DNA of 64,000 nucleotides from Szabonella sp046295215 (GTDB lineage: Bacteria > Pseudomonadota > Alphaproteobacteria > Rhodobacterales > Rhodobacteraceae): NCBI GenBank assembly GCA_046295215.1, contig JBKBNP010000002.1, forward strand, positions 62,001 to 126,000, written 5' to 3'. This document shows, in pieces, positions 25,897 through 33,963 of the stretch. The notes beneath the pieces are model-generated. The model did not search any database and was not told the origin of the DNA. It saw only the letters and a program-made list of their open reading frames with translations. The translations under genes were made by a program, and so were the position numbers. Numbering within the stretch: the stretch's first letter is position 1; every line of letters begins with the position of its first letter.

Positions 25897-26780
25897 TGGC
25901 ACAGCGGTTCGGCGGAAAATACAGCCCCGACGGTTCCTCCAAGGGTCCATCGGAAGCGCCCCCGGCAAAAGGCGGGTTTGAGGCCAAGCGCCCGTCACTG
26001 GTGGGGATGCGCTCCAACCTTCTGTTTCTGCTGCCTTTCCTTTTCGTGTGGAAGGCGTTTCGCGGCGACCCCGGCGATCTTATCCTTGGCCTCGGCACCT
26101 TTGCCGCCCTGCTGGCCGGGGCCTGGATGACGCGCGAGGGGCTTTTGGCACAGGAAGCCTATGAGGCGCGTCGCATCGCCCGCCGCCCCGCGATCCCGCG
26201 CAAGATCTTCGGTGCGGTGCTGACCGGGGTGGGCCTCGGGCTTGGTGCTGCGATGGCCGATCAGGGCCTGTTCATCGCGGGTGCGTTCGGGCTGATCGGG
26301 GCGGGGCTGCATCTGGGCGCCTTCGGGCTTGACCCCCTGTCGGACAAGGGTGCGGAAGGCGTGGACCAGTTCCAGACCAACCGCGTCGCCCGCGCGGTGG
26401 ATGAGGCCGAACGCCATCTGGCCGCGATGCGCGACGCCATCCTGCGCACCCGCGACCGGGGGCTGGAGGCCCGCGTGGACAGGTTCACCACCACCGCCCG
26501 CGCGCTGTTCCGCAGCGTGGAATCCGACCCGCGCGACCTGACGGCGGCGCGGAAATATCTGGGCGTCTATTTGCAGGGCGCGCGCGATGCGACCGTGAAA
26601 TTCGTGGATCTTTACGCCGCAGACCGCAAACCCGCGCTGCGTGCCGATTACGAGGCGCTGCTCGACGATCTGGAAACCACCTTCGCGCGGCGCACCACCG
26701 ACCTTTTGTCGAATGACCATTCCGACCTGAATGTCGAAATCGAGGTTCTTCGGGAACGTCTTGAGTTTGAAAACCGTTAA
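25896..26780 (+). CDS. XpaC-family membrane protein (5-bromo-4-chloroindolyl phosphate hydrolysis family)
   Basis: 294 residues. A polar N-terminus is followed by about four membrane segments (NLLFLLPFLFVWKAF, LILGLGTFAALLAGAWM, IFGAVLTGVGLGLGAAM, GLFIAGAFGLIGAGLHLGAF), then a cytoplasmic helical XpaC domain with VDEAERHLAAMRDAI and a C-terminal helix ending ERLEFENR. In many bacteria XpaC genes sit beside telA, as here; the pair is linked to envelope and toxic-anion stress. No enzymatic residues can be argued from sequence. Translationally coupled to the 27-residue peptide. Confidence 0.82.
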   Translation: MAQRFGGKYSPDGSSKGPSEAPPAKGGFEAKRPSLVGMRSNLLFLLPFLFVWKAFRGDPGDLILGLGTFAALLAGAWMTREGLLAQEAYEARRIARRPAIPRKIFGAVLTGVGLGLGAAMADQGLFIAGAFGLIGAGLHLGAFGLDPLSDKGAEGVDQFQTNRVARAVDEAERHLAAMRDAILRTRDRGLEARVDRFTTTARALFRSVESDPRDLTAARKYLGVYLQGARDATVKFVDLYAADRKPALRADYEALLDDLETTFARRTTDLLSNDHSDLNVEIEVLRERLEFENR

Positions 26781-26817
26781 CCCGCGCCCTATGCGCCGAT
26801 TGAGTGAAGGTTCCACC

Positions 26818-27990
26818 ATGTCCAATGCCACCCGCGAAGCCGCCGCCACCGCCCTTGCCGAGATTGAAAAGGTCACCGCCGTCGTGCTGCCCGAACCGGG
26901 GCGCGAGATTGTGCCGCTGGAATCCGCTCCCGCCCCGCAGGCCGAGGAAATCACCCGCCGCATGGCGGAAATCGACATCGGCAACACGCAGTCGATCATC
27001 TCCTTCGGGTCGCGCGCGCAATCCGAATTGCAGGTCATCAGCCAGGAAATGCTGGTCGATGTGAAGAACAAGGATGTGGGCCCCGCAGGCGACAGCCTGC
27101 GCAACATGGTCTCCACCATCCGCGGCTTTTCGGTGTCCGAGCTTGACGTGCGCCGCGAGCGGAGCTGGTGGGAAAAACTCCTCGGACGCGCCGCCCCTTT
27201 CGCCAATTTCGTGGCGAAATTCGAGAATGTCCAAGGGCAGATCGACAAGATCACCGAAGAGCTTCTGAGCCATGAACACAAGCTTTTGAAAGACATCAAG
27301 TCGCTGGATCTGCTCTATGAAAAGACGTTGGCCTTCTACGATGAACTCGCCCTCTACATCGCGGCGGGGGAGGCCAAGATCAAACAGATCGACGCCGAAG
27401 TGATCCCCGCCAAAGAGGCCGAGGTGAAGGCCGCGCCCGAGGACCGTCAGGTGATGATGGCGCAGGAATTGCGCGACTTGCGGTCGGCCCGCGACGATCT
27501 GGAACGTCGGGTGCATGACCTGAAACTGACCCGTCAGGTCACCATGCAATCGCTGCCCTCGATCCGGCTGGTGCAGGAGAACGACAAATCGCTGGTGACG
27601 AAAATCAACTCCACCCTCGTCAACACCGTGCCCCTGTGGGAAACCCAACTGGCGCAGGCGGTGACGATCCAGCGGTCGCGCGAGGCGGCGGAATCGATCC
27701 GCGCGGCCAATGACCTGACCAATGACCTGCTGACCTCGAACGCCGAGAACCTGCGCGAGACGAACCGCGTCGTGCGCACCGAAATGGAACGCGGCGTCTT
27801 TGACATCGAGGCGGTCAAGAAGGCCAATGCCACGCTGATCGCCACGATCTACGAAAGCCTCCAGATCGCGGATGAGGGCAAGGCCAAACGCGCCGCCGCC
27901 GAAGGTGAACTGGTCAAGATGGAGGCGGAATTGCGCGACACGCTCGCCTCTGCCAAGGCGCGCTCCGCGCCTCAGTCCGCACAAAGCTGA
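26818..27990 (+). CDS. telA: Toxic anion resistance protein, TelA family
   Basis: 390 residues, mostly helical with no membrane segment. TelA motifs include SWWEKLLGRAAPFANFVAKF, KLLKDIKSLDLLYEKTLAFY and a Q/N/T-rich middle region (QSLPSIRLVQENDKSLVTKI). Founding members are linked to tellurite resistance, but the molecular role is uncertain. ATG at 26818 has GAAGG upstream; an in-frame ATG at 26731 lies inside the previous gene and is less likely. It follows the XpaC gene by 37 bases. A more divergent relative is encoded at 51257-52330. Confidence 0.88.
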   Translation: MSNATREAAATALAEIEKVTAVVLPEPGREIVPLESAPAPQAEEITRRMAEIDIGNTQSIISFGSRAQSELQVISQEMLVDVKNKDVGPAGDSLRNMVSTIRGFSVSELDVRRERSWWEKLLGRAAPFANFVAKFENVQGQIDKITEELLSHEHKLLKDIKSLDLLYEKTLAFYDELALYIAAGEAKIKQIDAEVIPAKEAEVKAAPEDRQVMMAQELRDLRSARDDLERRVHDLKLTRQVTMQSLPSIRLVQENDKSLVTKINSTLVNTVPLWETQLAQAVTIQRSREAAESIRAANDLTNDLLTSNAENLRETNRVVRTEMERGVFDIEAVKKANATLIATIYESLQIADEGKAKRAAAEGELVKMEAELRDTLASAKARSAPQSAQS

Positions 27991-28001
27991 CCGGGACCGC
28001 G

Positions 28002-28982
28002 ATGGCGTCCACCTGTCCCAGCCCTGCCCCTCGGCGCCGTGGTTTCGCAAGGCTGCGGGTCTGGCTGGCGATTTCGGGGGGTGCCGTCGCGCTTGCAGCC
28101 TGCGATGTGGCCGCTCCGCTGCCGGACCGCGCCCGGCAGGCCCCGCCCTTGCGGGTCGAAGCGGTCTACAAGCCCTCTGCGGAAAGCGAAGCGTTGCGCA
28201 TCTTCTACGCCAGGCTTCAGTCCGACATGCTGTCGCGCGGGTTGATGCGCAGCGATGACGGCAGCCGCGATGCGCCCTTCAATGCCCGGATGCTGACCGC
28301 GAATTTCATCCGGATCGCGATGTATGACGAGTTCGACAACAGTTCCGGACGGCTCGTCGCGCGGGAAACCGAAAGCCGCCTGCGCCGCTGGAAAGACCCG
28401 GTGCGCATGATGCTGCATTTCGGAGCCTCCGTCCCGCAGGCCCGGAGGGGCACGGAACGCGCCCGCGTCGCCTCCTACCTTGCCCGCCTGTCGCGGGTGA
28501 CGGGCCATCCGATCCGGCTGGTGGACCGGGATGCGAATTTCCACCTTCATATCGTGGACGAGGATGAACGCCGCGCCCTCGGCCCCACCATCGCCGCCGC
28601 CATGCCCGGCATGAACGCGACCGAAATCGGGGCCTTCACGCGCATGCCCGCCTCCACCTATTGCCAGGTCTCGGCCATGGTGGACAATGCGACATCGGAA
28701 TACCGCCGCGCCTTTGCGGTGGTGCGGTCGGAACATCCCGACCTGCTGCATCTGGCCTGCCTGCACGAGGAAATCGCGCAAGGACTGGGCCTGCCCAATG
28801 ACAGCCCGCTCGCACGGCCCTCGATCTTCAACGACGATCAGGAGTTTGCCCTCTTGACGCCCATGGATGAATTGATGCTGCGTATGCTTTATGATGCAAG
28901 GCTGCGGCCCGGCATGTCGATCGCCGAGGCCCGCCCGATCATCGAGACGATCGCCGAGGAATTGCTGGGCGGGTCAAGCTGA
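28002..28982 (+). CDS. DUF2927 lipoprotein
   Basis: 326 residues. A basic head and hydrophobic span end in lipobox ALAAC, so it is probably an envelope lipoprotein. The DUF2927 region includes LACLHEEIAQGLGLPNDSPL and a TPMDELMLRMLYDARLRPGM segment. The HEEIAQ sequence resembles a zinc-protease HExxH-like helix but lacks the second His, so I do not call it a protease. The DUF2927 family is common in Rhodobacteraceae and has no assigned function. It starts 11 bases after telA. Confidence 0.82.
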   Translation: MASTCPSPAPRRRGFARLRVWLAISGGAVALAACDVAAPLPDRARQAPPLRVEAVYKPSAESEALRIFYARLQSDMLSRGLMRSDDGSRDAPFNARMLTANFIRIAMYDEFDNSSGRLVARETESRLRRWKDPVRMMLHFGASVPQARRGTERARVASYLARLSRVTGHPIRLVDRDANFHLHIVDEDERRALGPTIAAAMPGMNATEIGAFTRMPASTYCQVSAMVDNATSEYRRAFAVVRSEHPDLLHLACLHEEIAQGLGLPNDSPLARPSIFNDDQEFALLTPMDELMLRMLYDARLRPGMSIAEARPIIETIAEELLGGSS

Positions 28983-29007
28983 CCCACCCTCAGGAAAGGA
29001 TCAGACC

Positions 29008-30147
29008 ATGGTTTTCGGTTTCATAAAGGGCCAGTTCGTCGATGTCATCGCCTGGACGGACGACACACGCGACACGATGGTGTGGCGGTTCGAACGCCAT
29101 GGCAATGAAATCAAATATGGTGCCAAGCTGACGGTGCGCGAGGGCCAGGCGGCGGTCTTCGTGCATGAAGGGCAGTTGGCCGATGTATTCGGCCCCGGCC
29201 TCTACATGCTCGAAACCAACAACATGCCGGTGATGACCACGCTCCAGCACTGGGATCACGGCTTCAACTCGCCGTTCAAGTCCGAGGTCTATTTCATCAA
29301 CACGACGCGGTTCAACGACCTGAAATGGGGCACCAAGAACCCGATCATGACGCGCGACCCGGAATTCGGCCCGGTGCGCATCCGCGCCTTCGGCACCTAT
29401 TCGATGCGCGTCTCGGACCCCGCGAAGTTCATGCAGGAGATTGTCGGCACAGACGGCGAATTCACCGCTGATGAAATCAGCTTCCAGATCCGCAACGTGA
29501 TCCTGCAGGAAATGAGCCGGGTTCTGGCGGGGTCCAACATCTCGGTGCTGGACATGGCCGCGAATACCGCCGATCTGGGCAAGCTGGTGGGCAAGGCCAT
29601 CGCCCCCACCATCGCCGAATACGGCCTGACCCTGCCCGAACTCTACATCGAGAATATCTCGCTGCCCGAAGAGGTGGAAAAGGCGCTGGACAAGCGCACC
29701 TCCATGGGAATCGTGGGGGATCTCAACCGCTACATGCAGTTCAACGCCGCCGAGGCCATGGCCAACCCCGCCTCGGGTGCGGGTGCCACAATGGCCGCCG
29801 GAATGGCCGCAGGCATGGGTCTGGGCATGGCGCAGCAGGTCGGGCCTTGGGGGGCGGCACCCGCATCCGCAAGCCCTCAGATGGCAGCACCCCCGCCACC
29901 CCCGCCGCCCGCCCCCGAAACGCTCTGGCATCTGGCGCTGAACGGCACCACAGACGGCCCCTATTCGCGCAGCCATCTGGGCCGGATGATAACCGAAGGC
30001 CGGTTCAACCGGGACACATTGGTCTGGACGGCCGGTCAGGACGGCTGGAAACCAGCGGGCGAGATCCGCGAACTGGCTCAGCTTTTCACCGTGGCCCCGC
30101 CCCCCCCACCCCCAGCCGCACCGCCGTTCGCCCCCCCCGGGGCCTGA
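29008..30147 (+). CDS. SPFH-domain protein with C-terminal GYF_2 domain (YdjI-like)
   Basis: 379 residues. The N-terminal 290 residues form an SPFH (virion-core/YdjI-type) domain: GAKLTVREGQAAVFVHEGQ, VFGPGLYMLET, VRIRAFGTYSMRVSDP, and the helical EEVEKALDKRTSMGIVGDL. A Met/Ala/Gly-rich linker and a polyproline run lead to a GYF_2 domain (LWHLALNGTTDGPYSRSHLG, then VWTAGQDGWKPAGEI), followed by another Pro-rich tail. SPFH proteins scaffold membrane microdomains; in Bacillus YdjI recruits PspA with YdjG. It directly precedes a zinc-ribbon membrane protein gene with a 3-base gap. Confidence 0.88.
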   Translation: MVFGFIKGQFVDVIAWTDDTRDTMVWRFERHGNEIKYGAKLTVREGQAAVFVHEGQLADVFGPGLYMLETNNMPVMTTLQHWDHGFNSPFKSEVYFINTTRFNDLKWGTKNPIMTRDPEFGPVRIRAFGTYSMRVSDPAKFMQEIVGTDGEFTADEISFQIRNVILQEMSRVLAGSNISVLDMAANTADLGKLVGKAIAPTIAEYGLTLPELYIENISLPEEVEKALDKRTSMGIVGDLNRYMQFNAAEAMANPASGAGATMAAGMAAGMGLGMAQQVGPWGAAPASASPQMAAPPPPPPPAPETLWHLALNGTTDGPYSRSHLGRMITEGRFNRDTLVWTAGQDGWKPAGEIRELAQLFTVAPPPPPPAAPPFAPPGA

Positions 30148-30150
30148 TCC

Positions 30151-31251
30151 ATGGCCGAGGCCGACCATCGCTGGCCCTGCGCCGCCTGCGGGGCCGATCT
30201 GCGCTTCGTGCCCGGGGCGACCGAGCTGCGCTGCGACCATTGCGGCCATGTCCAGCCCATCCCCGAGGCCCCGGACTCGGTGCGCAGCCGTGCATTCGGG
30301 GAGATTGACCTCGCAAAAGGGCTGGCGCGGGATCTTCCTGAAAGCGTCATGGAGGAACCCCGCACCACGCCCTGCCCGTCTTGCGGCGCATTGGTGGAAT
30401 TCCAGGGGGCATCACATGCCACCGAATGCCCGTTCTGCGCCTCCCCGGTTGTCGCAGGCACCGGCACGAACCGCCAGATCAAACCCCAGGCAGTGCTGCC
30501 CTTCCGCCTGAGCGAGACGCAGGCCCGCGCGGCAATGACGAAATGGCTGGGCAAGCTCTGGTTCGCGCCCAACGGGCTTGTGGAATATGCCCGGAAGGGG
30601 CGCACATTGTCGGGCCTCTATGTGCCCTACTGGACCTTCGATGCGGCAACCCGCTCGCGCTATCTGGGCCAGCGGGGCGTCTATTACTATGAAACCCGCA
30701 CCGTCACCGTGCAGGTCAACGGCAAACCCGAGCGACGGCAGGAACAGGTCCGCAAGACCCGCTGGCAATCCGTTTCCGGCTGGGTCGCGCGTGCCTTCGA
30801 CGACGTCCTCGTGCTGGCCTCGCAAAGCCTTCCGCGCCAATATACCGACGGATTGCAACCCTGGGATCTGACGGCGCTGGAACCCTACAGCGCCGACTAC
30901 CTCGCCGGTTTCACCGCCGAAGGCTACACGGTGACGCTCGCCGACGGGCATGTCACGGCCCGCCAGATCATGTCGCGCATCATCGAAGGCGACGTCCGGC
31001 GGGACATCGGCGGAGATGAGCAGCAGGTCACAACCGTCAACACCGATTTCAGCGCCGAAACCTTCAAGCATATCCTGCTGCCGGTCTGGATGGCCGCCTA
31101 CAGATACAACGGCAAGACCTACCGGTTCGTGGTCAACGGCCAGTCCGGCAAGGTGCAGGGGGAACGCCCCTGGTCCGCCTGGAAAATCACTTTCGCCGTG
31201 GTTGCCGCCGCCGCCCTCATCGCCGCGATTGTTGCAGCCAGTCAGATGTAG
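30151..31251 (+). CDS. Zinc-ribbon membrane protein, YdjG-like
   Basis: 366 residues. Two N-terminal zinc ribbons: CAACG with CDHCG (residues 10-31) and CPSCG with CPFCA (about 72-93). A beta-rich central region follows (SGLYVPYWTFDAATRSRYLG, HILLPVWMAAYRYNGKTYRF), and one membrane segment (ITFAVVAAAALIAAIVAASQM) ends the protein, so the bulk is cytoplasmic and tail-anchored. In Bacillus, YdjG is a zinc-ribbon membrane partner of SPFH protein YdjI; the order here is the same. Last gene of cluster A, followed by a repeat pair. Confidence 0.82.
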   Translation: MAEADHRWPCAACGADLRFVPGATELRCDHCGHVQPIPEAPDSVRSRAFGEIDLAKGLARDLPESVMEEPRTTPCPSCGALVEFQGASHATECPFCASPVVAGTGTNRQIKPQAVLPFRLSETQARAAMTKWLGKLWFAPNGLVEYARKGRTLSGLYVPYWTFDAATRSRYLGQRGVYYYETRTVTVQVNGKPERRQEQVRKTRWQSVSGWVARAFDDVLVLASQSLPRQYTDGLQPWDLTALEPYSADYLAGFTAEGYTVTLADGHVTARQIMSRIIEGDVRRDIGGDEQQVTTVNTDFSAETFKHILLPVWMAAYRYNGKTYRFVVNGQSGKVQGERPWSAWKITFAVVAAAALIAAIVAASQM

Positions 31252-31295
31252 TCCGCAGCGCCCAAGACCCATCGCTCCATGGACCCATGCCGCGC

Positions 31296-31392
31296 AGGTA
31301 TTTGGTCCAAGGTGAAAGCCGCAGGCTGGACTGCCCCTTTCATCTTGGCCGAAATACCTCGGGGGGTGAGGGGCAGCGCCCCCCTGCCCGGT
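31296..31392 (+). repeat. Facing repeat cores and hairpin between cluster A and purC
   Basis: AGGTATTTGGTCCAAGGTGA at 31296-31315 and its inverted partner TTTCATCTTGGCCGAAATAC at 31338-31357 (continuing CTCGGGGGG) form an imperfect palindrome, followed by a GGGGCAGCGCCCCC hairpin. It likely terminates cluster A transcription. Confidence 0.7.
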
Positions 31393-31396
31393 CCGA

Positions 31397-31425
31397 TTGA
31401 CTCTGCCCTTGCAAGACGGGATAGA
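31397..31425 (+). promoter_or_regulatory. Possible promoter of purC
   Basis: TTGACT at 31397-31402, 17-base spacer, then GATAGA at 31420-31425. The -35 is good and the -10 is weak. It lies 24 bases upstream of the purC start. Confidence 0.35.
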
Positions 31426-31448
31426 ACCCCATCCCGCCGGAGGCCCCC

Positions 31449-32417
31449 ATGATCGACCTGACCCGCACCCTGCCCCACGCCCGCATCGCCGAACTTCCCA
31501 ACCCCTATTTCGGCAAGGTGCGCGACTGCTACGACCTGCCCGACCGGGGCGATGGCGCGCAACGCATCCTGATTTCCTCCGACCGCATCTCCGCCTTCGA
31601 CCGCATTCTGGCCGCCATCCCGTTCAAGGGGCAGGTTCTGACCCAGACCGCGCGCTTCTGGTTCGACCATACCGCCGACATCTGCCCCAACCATGTGATC
31701 GCCTATCCCGACCCGAATGTCGTGATCGGTCGCCATCTCACGATCCTGCCGGTGGAGATCGTGGTGCGTGGCTATCTGGCCGGCACCACGGGCACCTCGA
31801 TCCTGACGCTCTACCGCAAGGGCGGGCGCGAGATGTATGGCCACCACCTGCCTGATGGCCTGCGCGACAATGCAGCCCTGCCAAGTCCGATCATCACCCC
31901 CACCTCCAAGGCCTTCGACGGCGGCCATGACGAGCCGTTGACGGCCGCGCAGATCGTGGAAAACGGTTTGCTGACGCGCGCGCAGTGGGACCGTGTGTCC
32001 GAAATCGCACTCGCCCTGTTCAACCGCGGGCAACGCATGGCCGCCGAACGCGGGCTGATCCTTGTCGATACGAAATATGAATTCGGCACCGACGCCGACG
32101 GCACTATCCTGCTCGCCGACGAGGTCCATACCCCCGACAGTTCCCGCTACTGGCTGGCCGAGGGCTATGCGGCAGCCTTCGAGGCGGGCACGCGGCCGCC
32201 CTCTTTCGACAAGGATGTGATCCGCGCCTGGGTCGCCGCGCGCTGCAATCCCTACACCGACCCGATCCCCGAGATCCCGGTCGAGATGATTGCAAAAACC
32301 GCGCAGGTCTATATCGACGCCTTTCAGACGATCACCGGAATGCCATTCCGCCCGGATCTTTCCGGCGCGACGGTGCTGGACCGCATCCGGGGCAATCTTG
32401 CGCCCTGGTTCACCTGA
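31449..32417 (+). CDS. purC: Phosphoribosylaminoimidazole-succinocarboxamide synthase (SAICAR synthetase), long form
   Basis: 322 residues. Ligates aspartate to CAIR in purine synthesis. Seen: GKVRDCYDL, LISSDRISAFDRIL, VRGYLAGTTGTSI, LILVDTKYEFG and LADEVHTPDSSRYW with the substrate-binding S-S-R. It is longer than the common ~240-residue bacterial enzyme and resembles the yeast-like form; many alphaproteobacteria carry both. GGAGG precedes the ATG at 31449. Confidence 0.92.
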   Translation: MIDLTRTLPHARIAELPNPYFGKVRDCYDLPDRGDGAQRILISSDRISAFDRILAAIPFKGQVLTQTARFWFDHTADICPNHVIAYPDPNVVIGRHLTILPVEIVVRGYLAGTTGTSILTLYRKGGREMYGHHLPDGLRDNAALPSPIITPTSKAFDGGHDEPLTAAQIVENGLLTRAQWDRVSEIALALFNRGQRMAAERGLILVDTKYEFGTDADGTILLADEVHTPDSSRYWLAEGYAAAFEAGTRPPSFDKDVIRAWVAARCNPYTDPIPEIPVEMIAKTAQVYIDAFQTITGMPFRPDLSGATVLDRIRGNLAPWFT

Positions 32418-32492
32418 GACCCAAAAGTATGTTTGCGCTAACATGGCCCGCTGGTCTATGATCGCGCGCAAAGAAACGAAGGGAATGACGCA

Positions 32493-33413
32493 ATGATCCT
32501 GTGCTGTGGCGAAGCCCTGATCGACATGCTTCCGCGCGTCACCGCCGAAGGCGAGGCGGCCTTTGCCCCGCATGCGGGCGGTGCGGTGTTCAACACGGCC
32601 ATCGCTCTGGGTCGGCTGGGTGTTCCGACCGGCTTCTTCTACGGGCTTTCCACCGACCTTTTCGGCGAAATCCTGACAAGGACGCTCGACGCGGCGGGCG
32701 TGGACAGCAGCCTTGCCGCCCGCTCTGCCCGGCCATCGACCCTTGCCTTCGTCAAACTTGTGAAGGGCCAGGCCACCTATGCCTTCTACGACGAGAACAC
32801 CGCCGGACGGCTGCTGACCGAGGCGGATCTGCCGGACCTGCCCGACAGGGTCACCACGCTCTTTTTCGGCGGCATAAGCCTTGTGAACGATCCGACGGCA
32901 AGCGCCTGTGCAATGCTGCAGGCGCGCGCCTGCGAGGACCGCGTCACCATGATCGACCCCAATATCCGCCCCGGCTTCATCACCGACGAGCCCGCCTATC
33001 GCGGCCGGATCGACACCATGATCGCCCGCGCCGACATCGTGAAGCTTTCGGACGAGGATCTGCACTGGCTGCGCGGCCCGGGCGATGTGGCGGCCCTTGC
33101 CCGCAGAATTCTGGAAACCGGCCCAAAGCTGGTCTTCGTCACCGAAGGGGCGGCGGGGGCGCGGGCCGTCACCGCCACGCAGAACCTCTTTGTCGCTGCA
33201 ACGCCGGTCACCGTTGCCGACACGGTCGGCGCTGGCGATACGTTCAACGCAGGCGTGCTGGCCGCATTGCACCGGGCAGGCTGTCTGACCAAGGCGGCCC
33301 TTGCCGGACTGCCTGACGAAACGCTTGACGCGGCCCTCACCCTCGGCACCCGCGCAGCCGCCGTTACCGTCTCCCGGCCCGGCGCAAACCCGCCCTGGGA
33401 TCACGAAGTGTGA
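32493..33413 (+). CDS. PfkB family sugar kinase (fructokinase-like)
   Basis: 306 residues. Begins ILCCGEALIDMLPR, with AGGAVFNTAIALGRLG near residue 34 and the PfkB signature VADTVGAGDTFNAG containing the catalytic Asp. It phosphorylates a sugar, probably fructose, but specificity cannot be fixed from sequence. Its stop overlaps the GTG start of dtd (GTGA). Confidence 0.88.
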   Translation: MILCCGEALIDMLPRVTAEGEAAFAPHAGGAVFNTAIALGRLGVPTGFFYGLSTDLFGEILTRTLDAAGVDSSLAARSARPSTLAFVKLVKGQATYAFYDENTAGRLLTEADLPDLPDRVTTLFFGGISLVNDPTASACAMLQARACEDRVTMIDPNIRPGFITDEPAYRGRIDTMIARADIVKLSDEDLHWLRGPGDVAALARRILETGPKLVFVTEGAAGARAVTATQNLFVAATPVTVADTVGAGDTFNAGVLAALHRAGCLTKAALAGLPDETLDAALTLGTRAAAVTVSRPGANPPWDHEV

Positions 33414-33853
33414 GGGCGCTGATCCAGCGCGTCACCCGCGCCAGCGTCACGGTGGAAGGGCGGACAACCGGAGAGATCGGTGAAGGTCTCCTGATCCTCC
33501 TCTGTGCGATGCAGGGCGATACGGAGGCGGAGGCCGAGATCCTCGCCACGAAGATCGCGAAACTGCGGATCTTCAAGGACGCGGCAGGCAAGATGAATCT
33601 CGCCTTGCGCGACGCTGCTGGCAGCGCCCTTGTCGTCAGCCAGTTCACCCTCGCCGCCGACACCTCTCGGGGCAACCGCCTCGGCTTTTCCACTGCTGCC
33701 CCGCCCGAACAGGGTCGCGCGCTTTACGAGCGTTTCACAACCGCCTTGAACGCTCTCGGCATCCCCACCGCACAGGGCATCTTCGGCGCGGATATGGCCG
33801 TGGATCTGGTCAATTCCGGCCCGGTCACGATCTGGCTCGACACCGAAGCCTGA
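33410..33853 (+). CDS. dtd: D-aminoacyl-tRNA deacylase
   Basis: 147 residues with a GTG start overlapping the kinase stop. It hydrolyses D-amino acids from mischarged tRNA. Both family motifs are present: SQFTL (residues ~81-85) and the Gly-cisPro motif NSGPVT near the C-terminus. The MRALIQRVTRASVTV opening is the usual start of the family, which supports GTG at 33410. Confidence 0.93.
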   Translation: MRALIQRVTRASVTVEGRTTGEIGEGLLILLCAMQGDTEAEAEILATKIAKLRIFKDAAGKMNLALRDAAGSALVVSQFTLAADTSRGNRLGFSTAAPPEQGRALYERFTTALNALGIPTAQGIFGADMAVDLVNSGPVTIWLDTEA

Positions 33854-33863
33854 CCTGTTCCCG

Positions 33864-33941
33864 CTTTTTCTGTCCGGAAATATCCTCGGGGGGAGGCCTT
33901 GCCGCCGCGCGGCAAGGCCGTCGGGGGGCAGACAGCCCCCC
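33864..33941 (-). repeat. Palindromic repeat copy between dtd and acyl-CoA synthetase
   Basis: Core at 33864-33892 (CTTTTTCTGTCCGGAAATAT, then CCTCGGGGG), a large hairpin at 33894-33919 (AGGCCTTGCCG region) and GGGGGGC-AGACA-GCCCCCC at 33923-33941. It sits between convergent genes and can act as a bidirectional terminator. Confidence 0.8.
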
Positions 33942-33963
33942 GCGCCCGGTCAGGGCAAGGCGA

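Noticed and set aside
28738..28800. HEEIAQ in the DUF2927 lipoprotein considered as a zinc protease active site
   Set aside because: The second metal-binding His of HExxH is absent and no other protease motif is visible.
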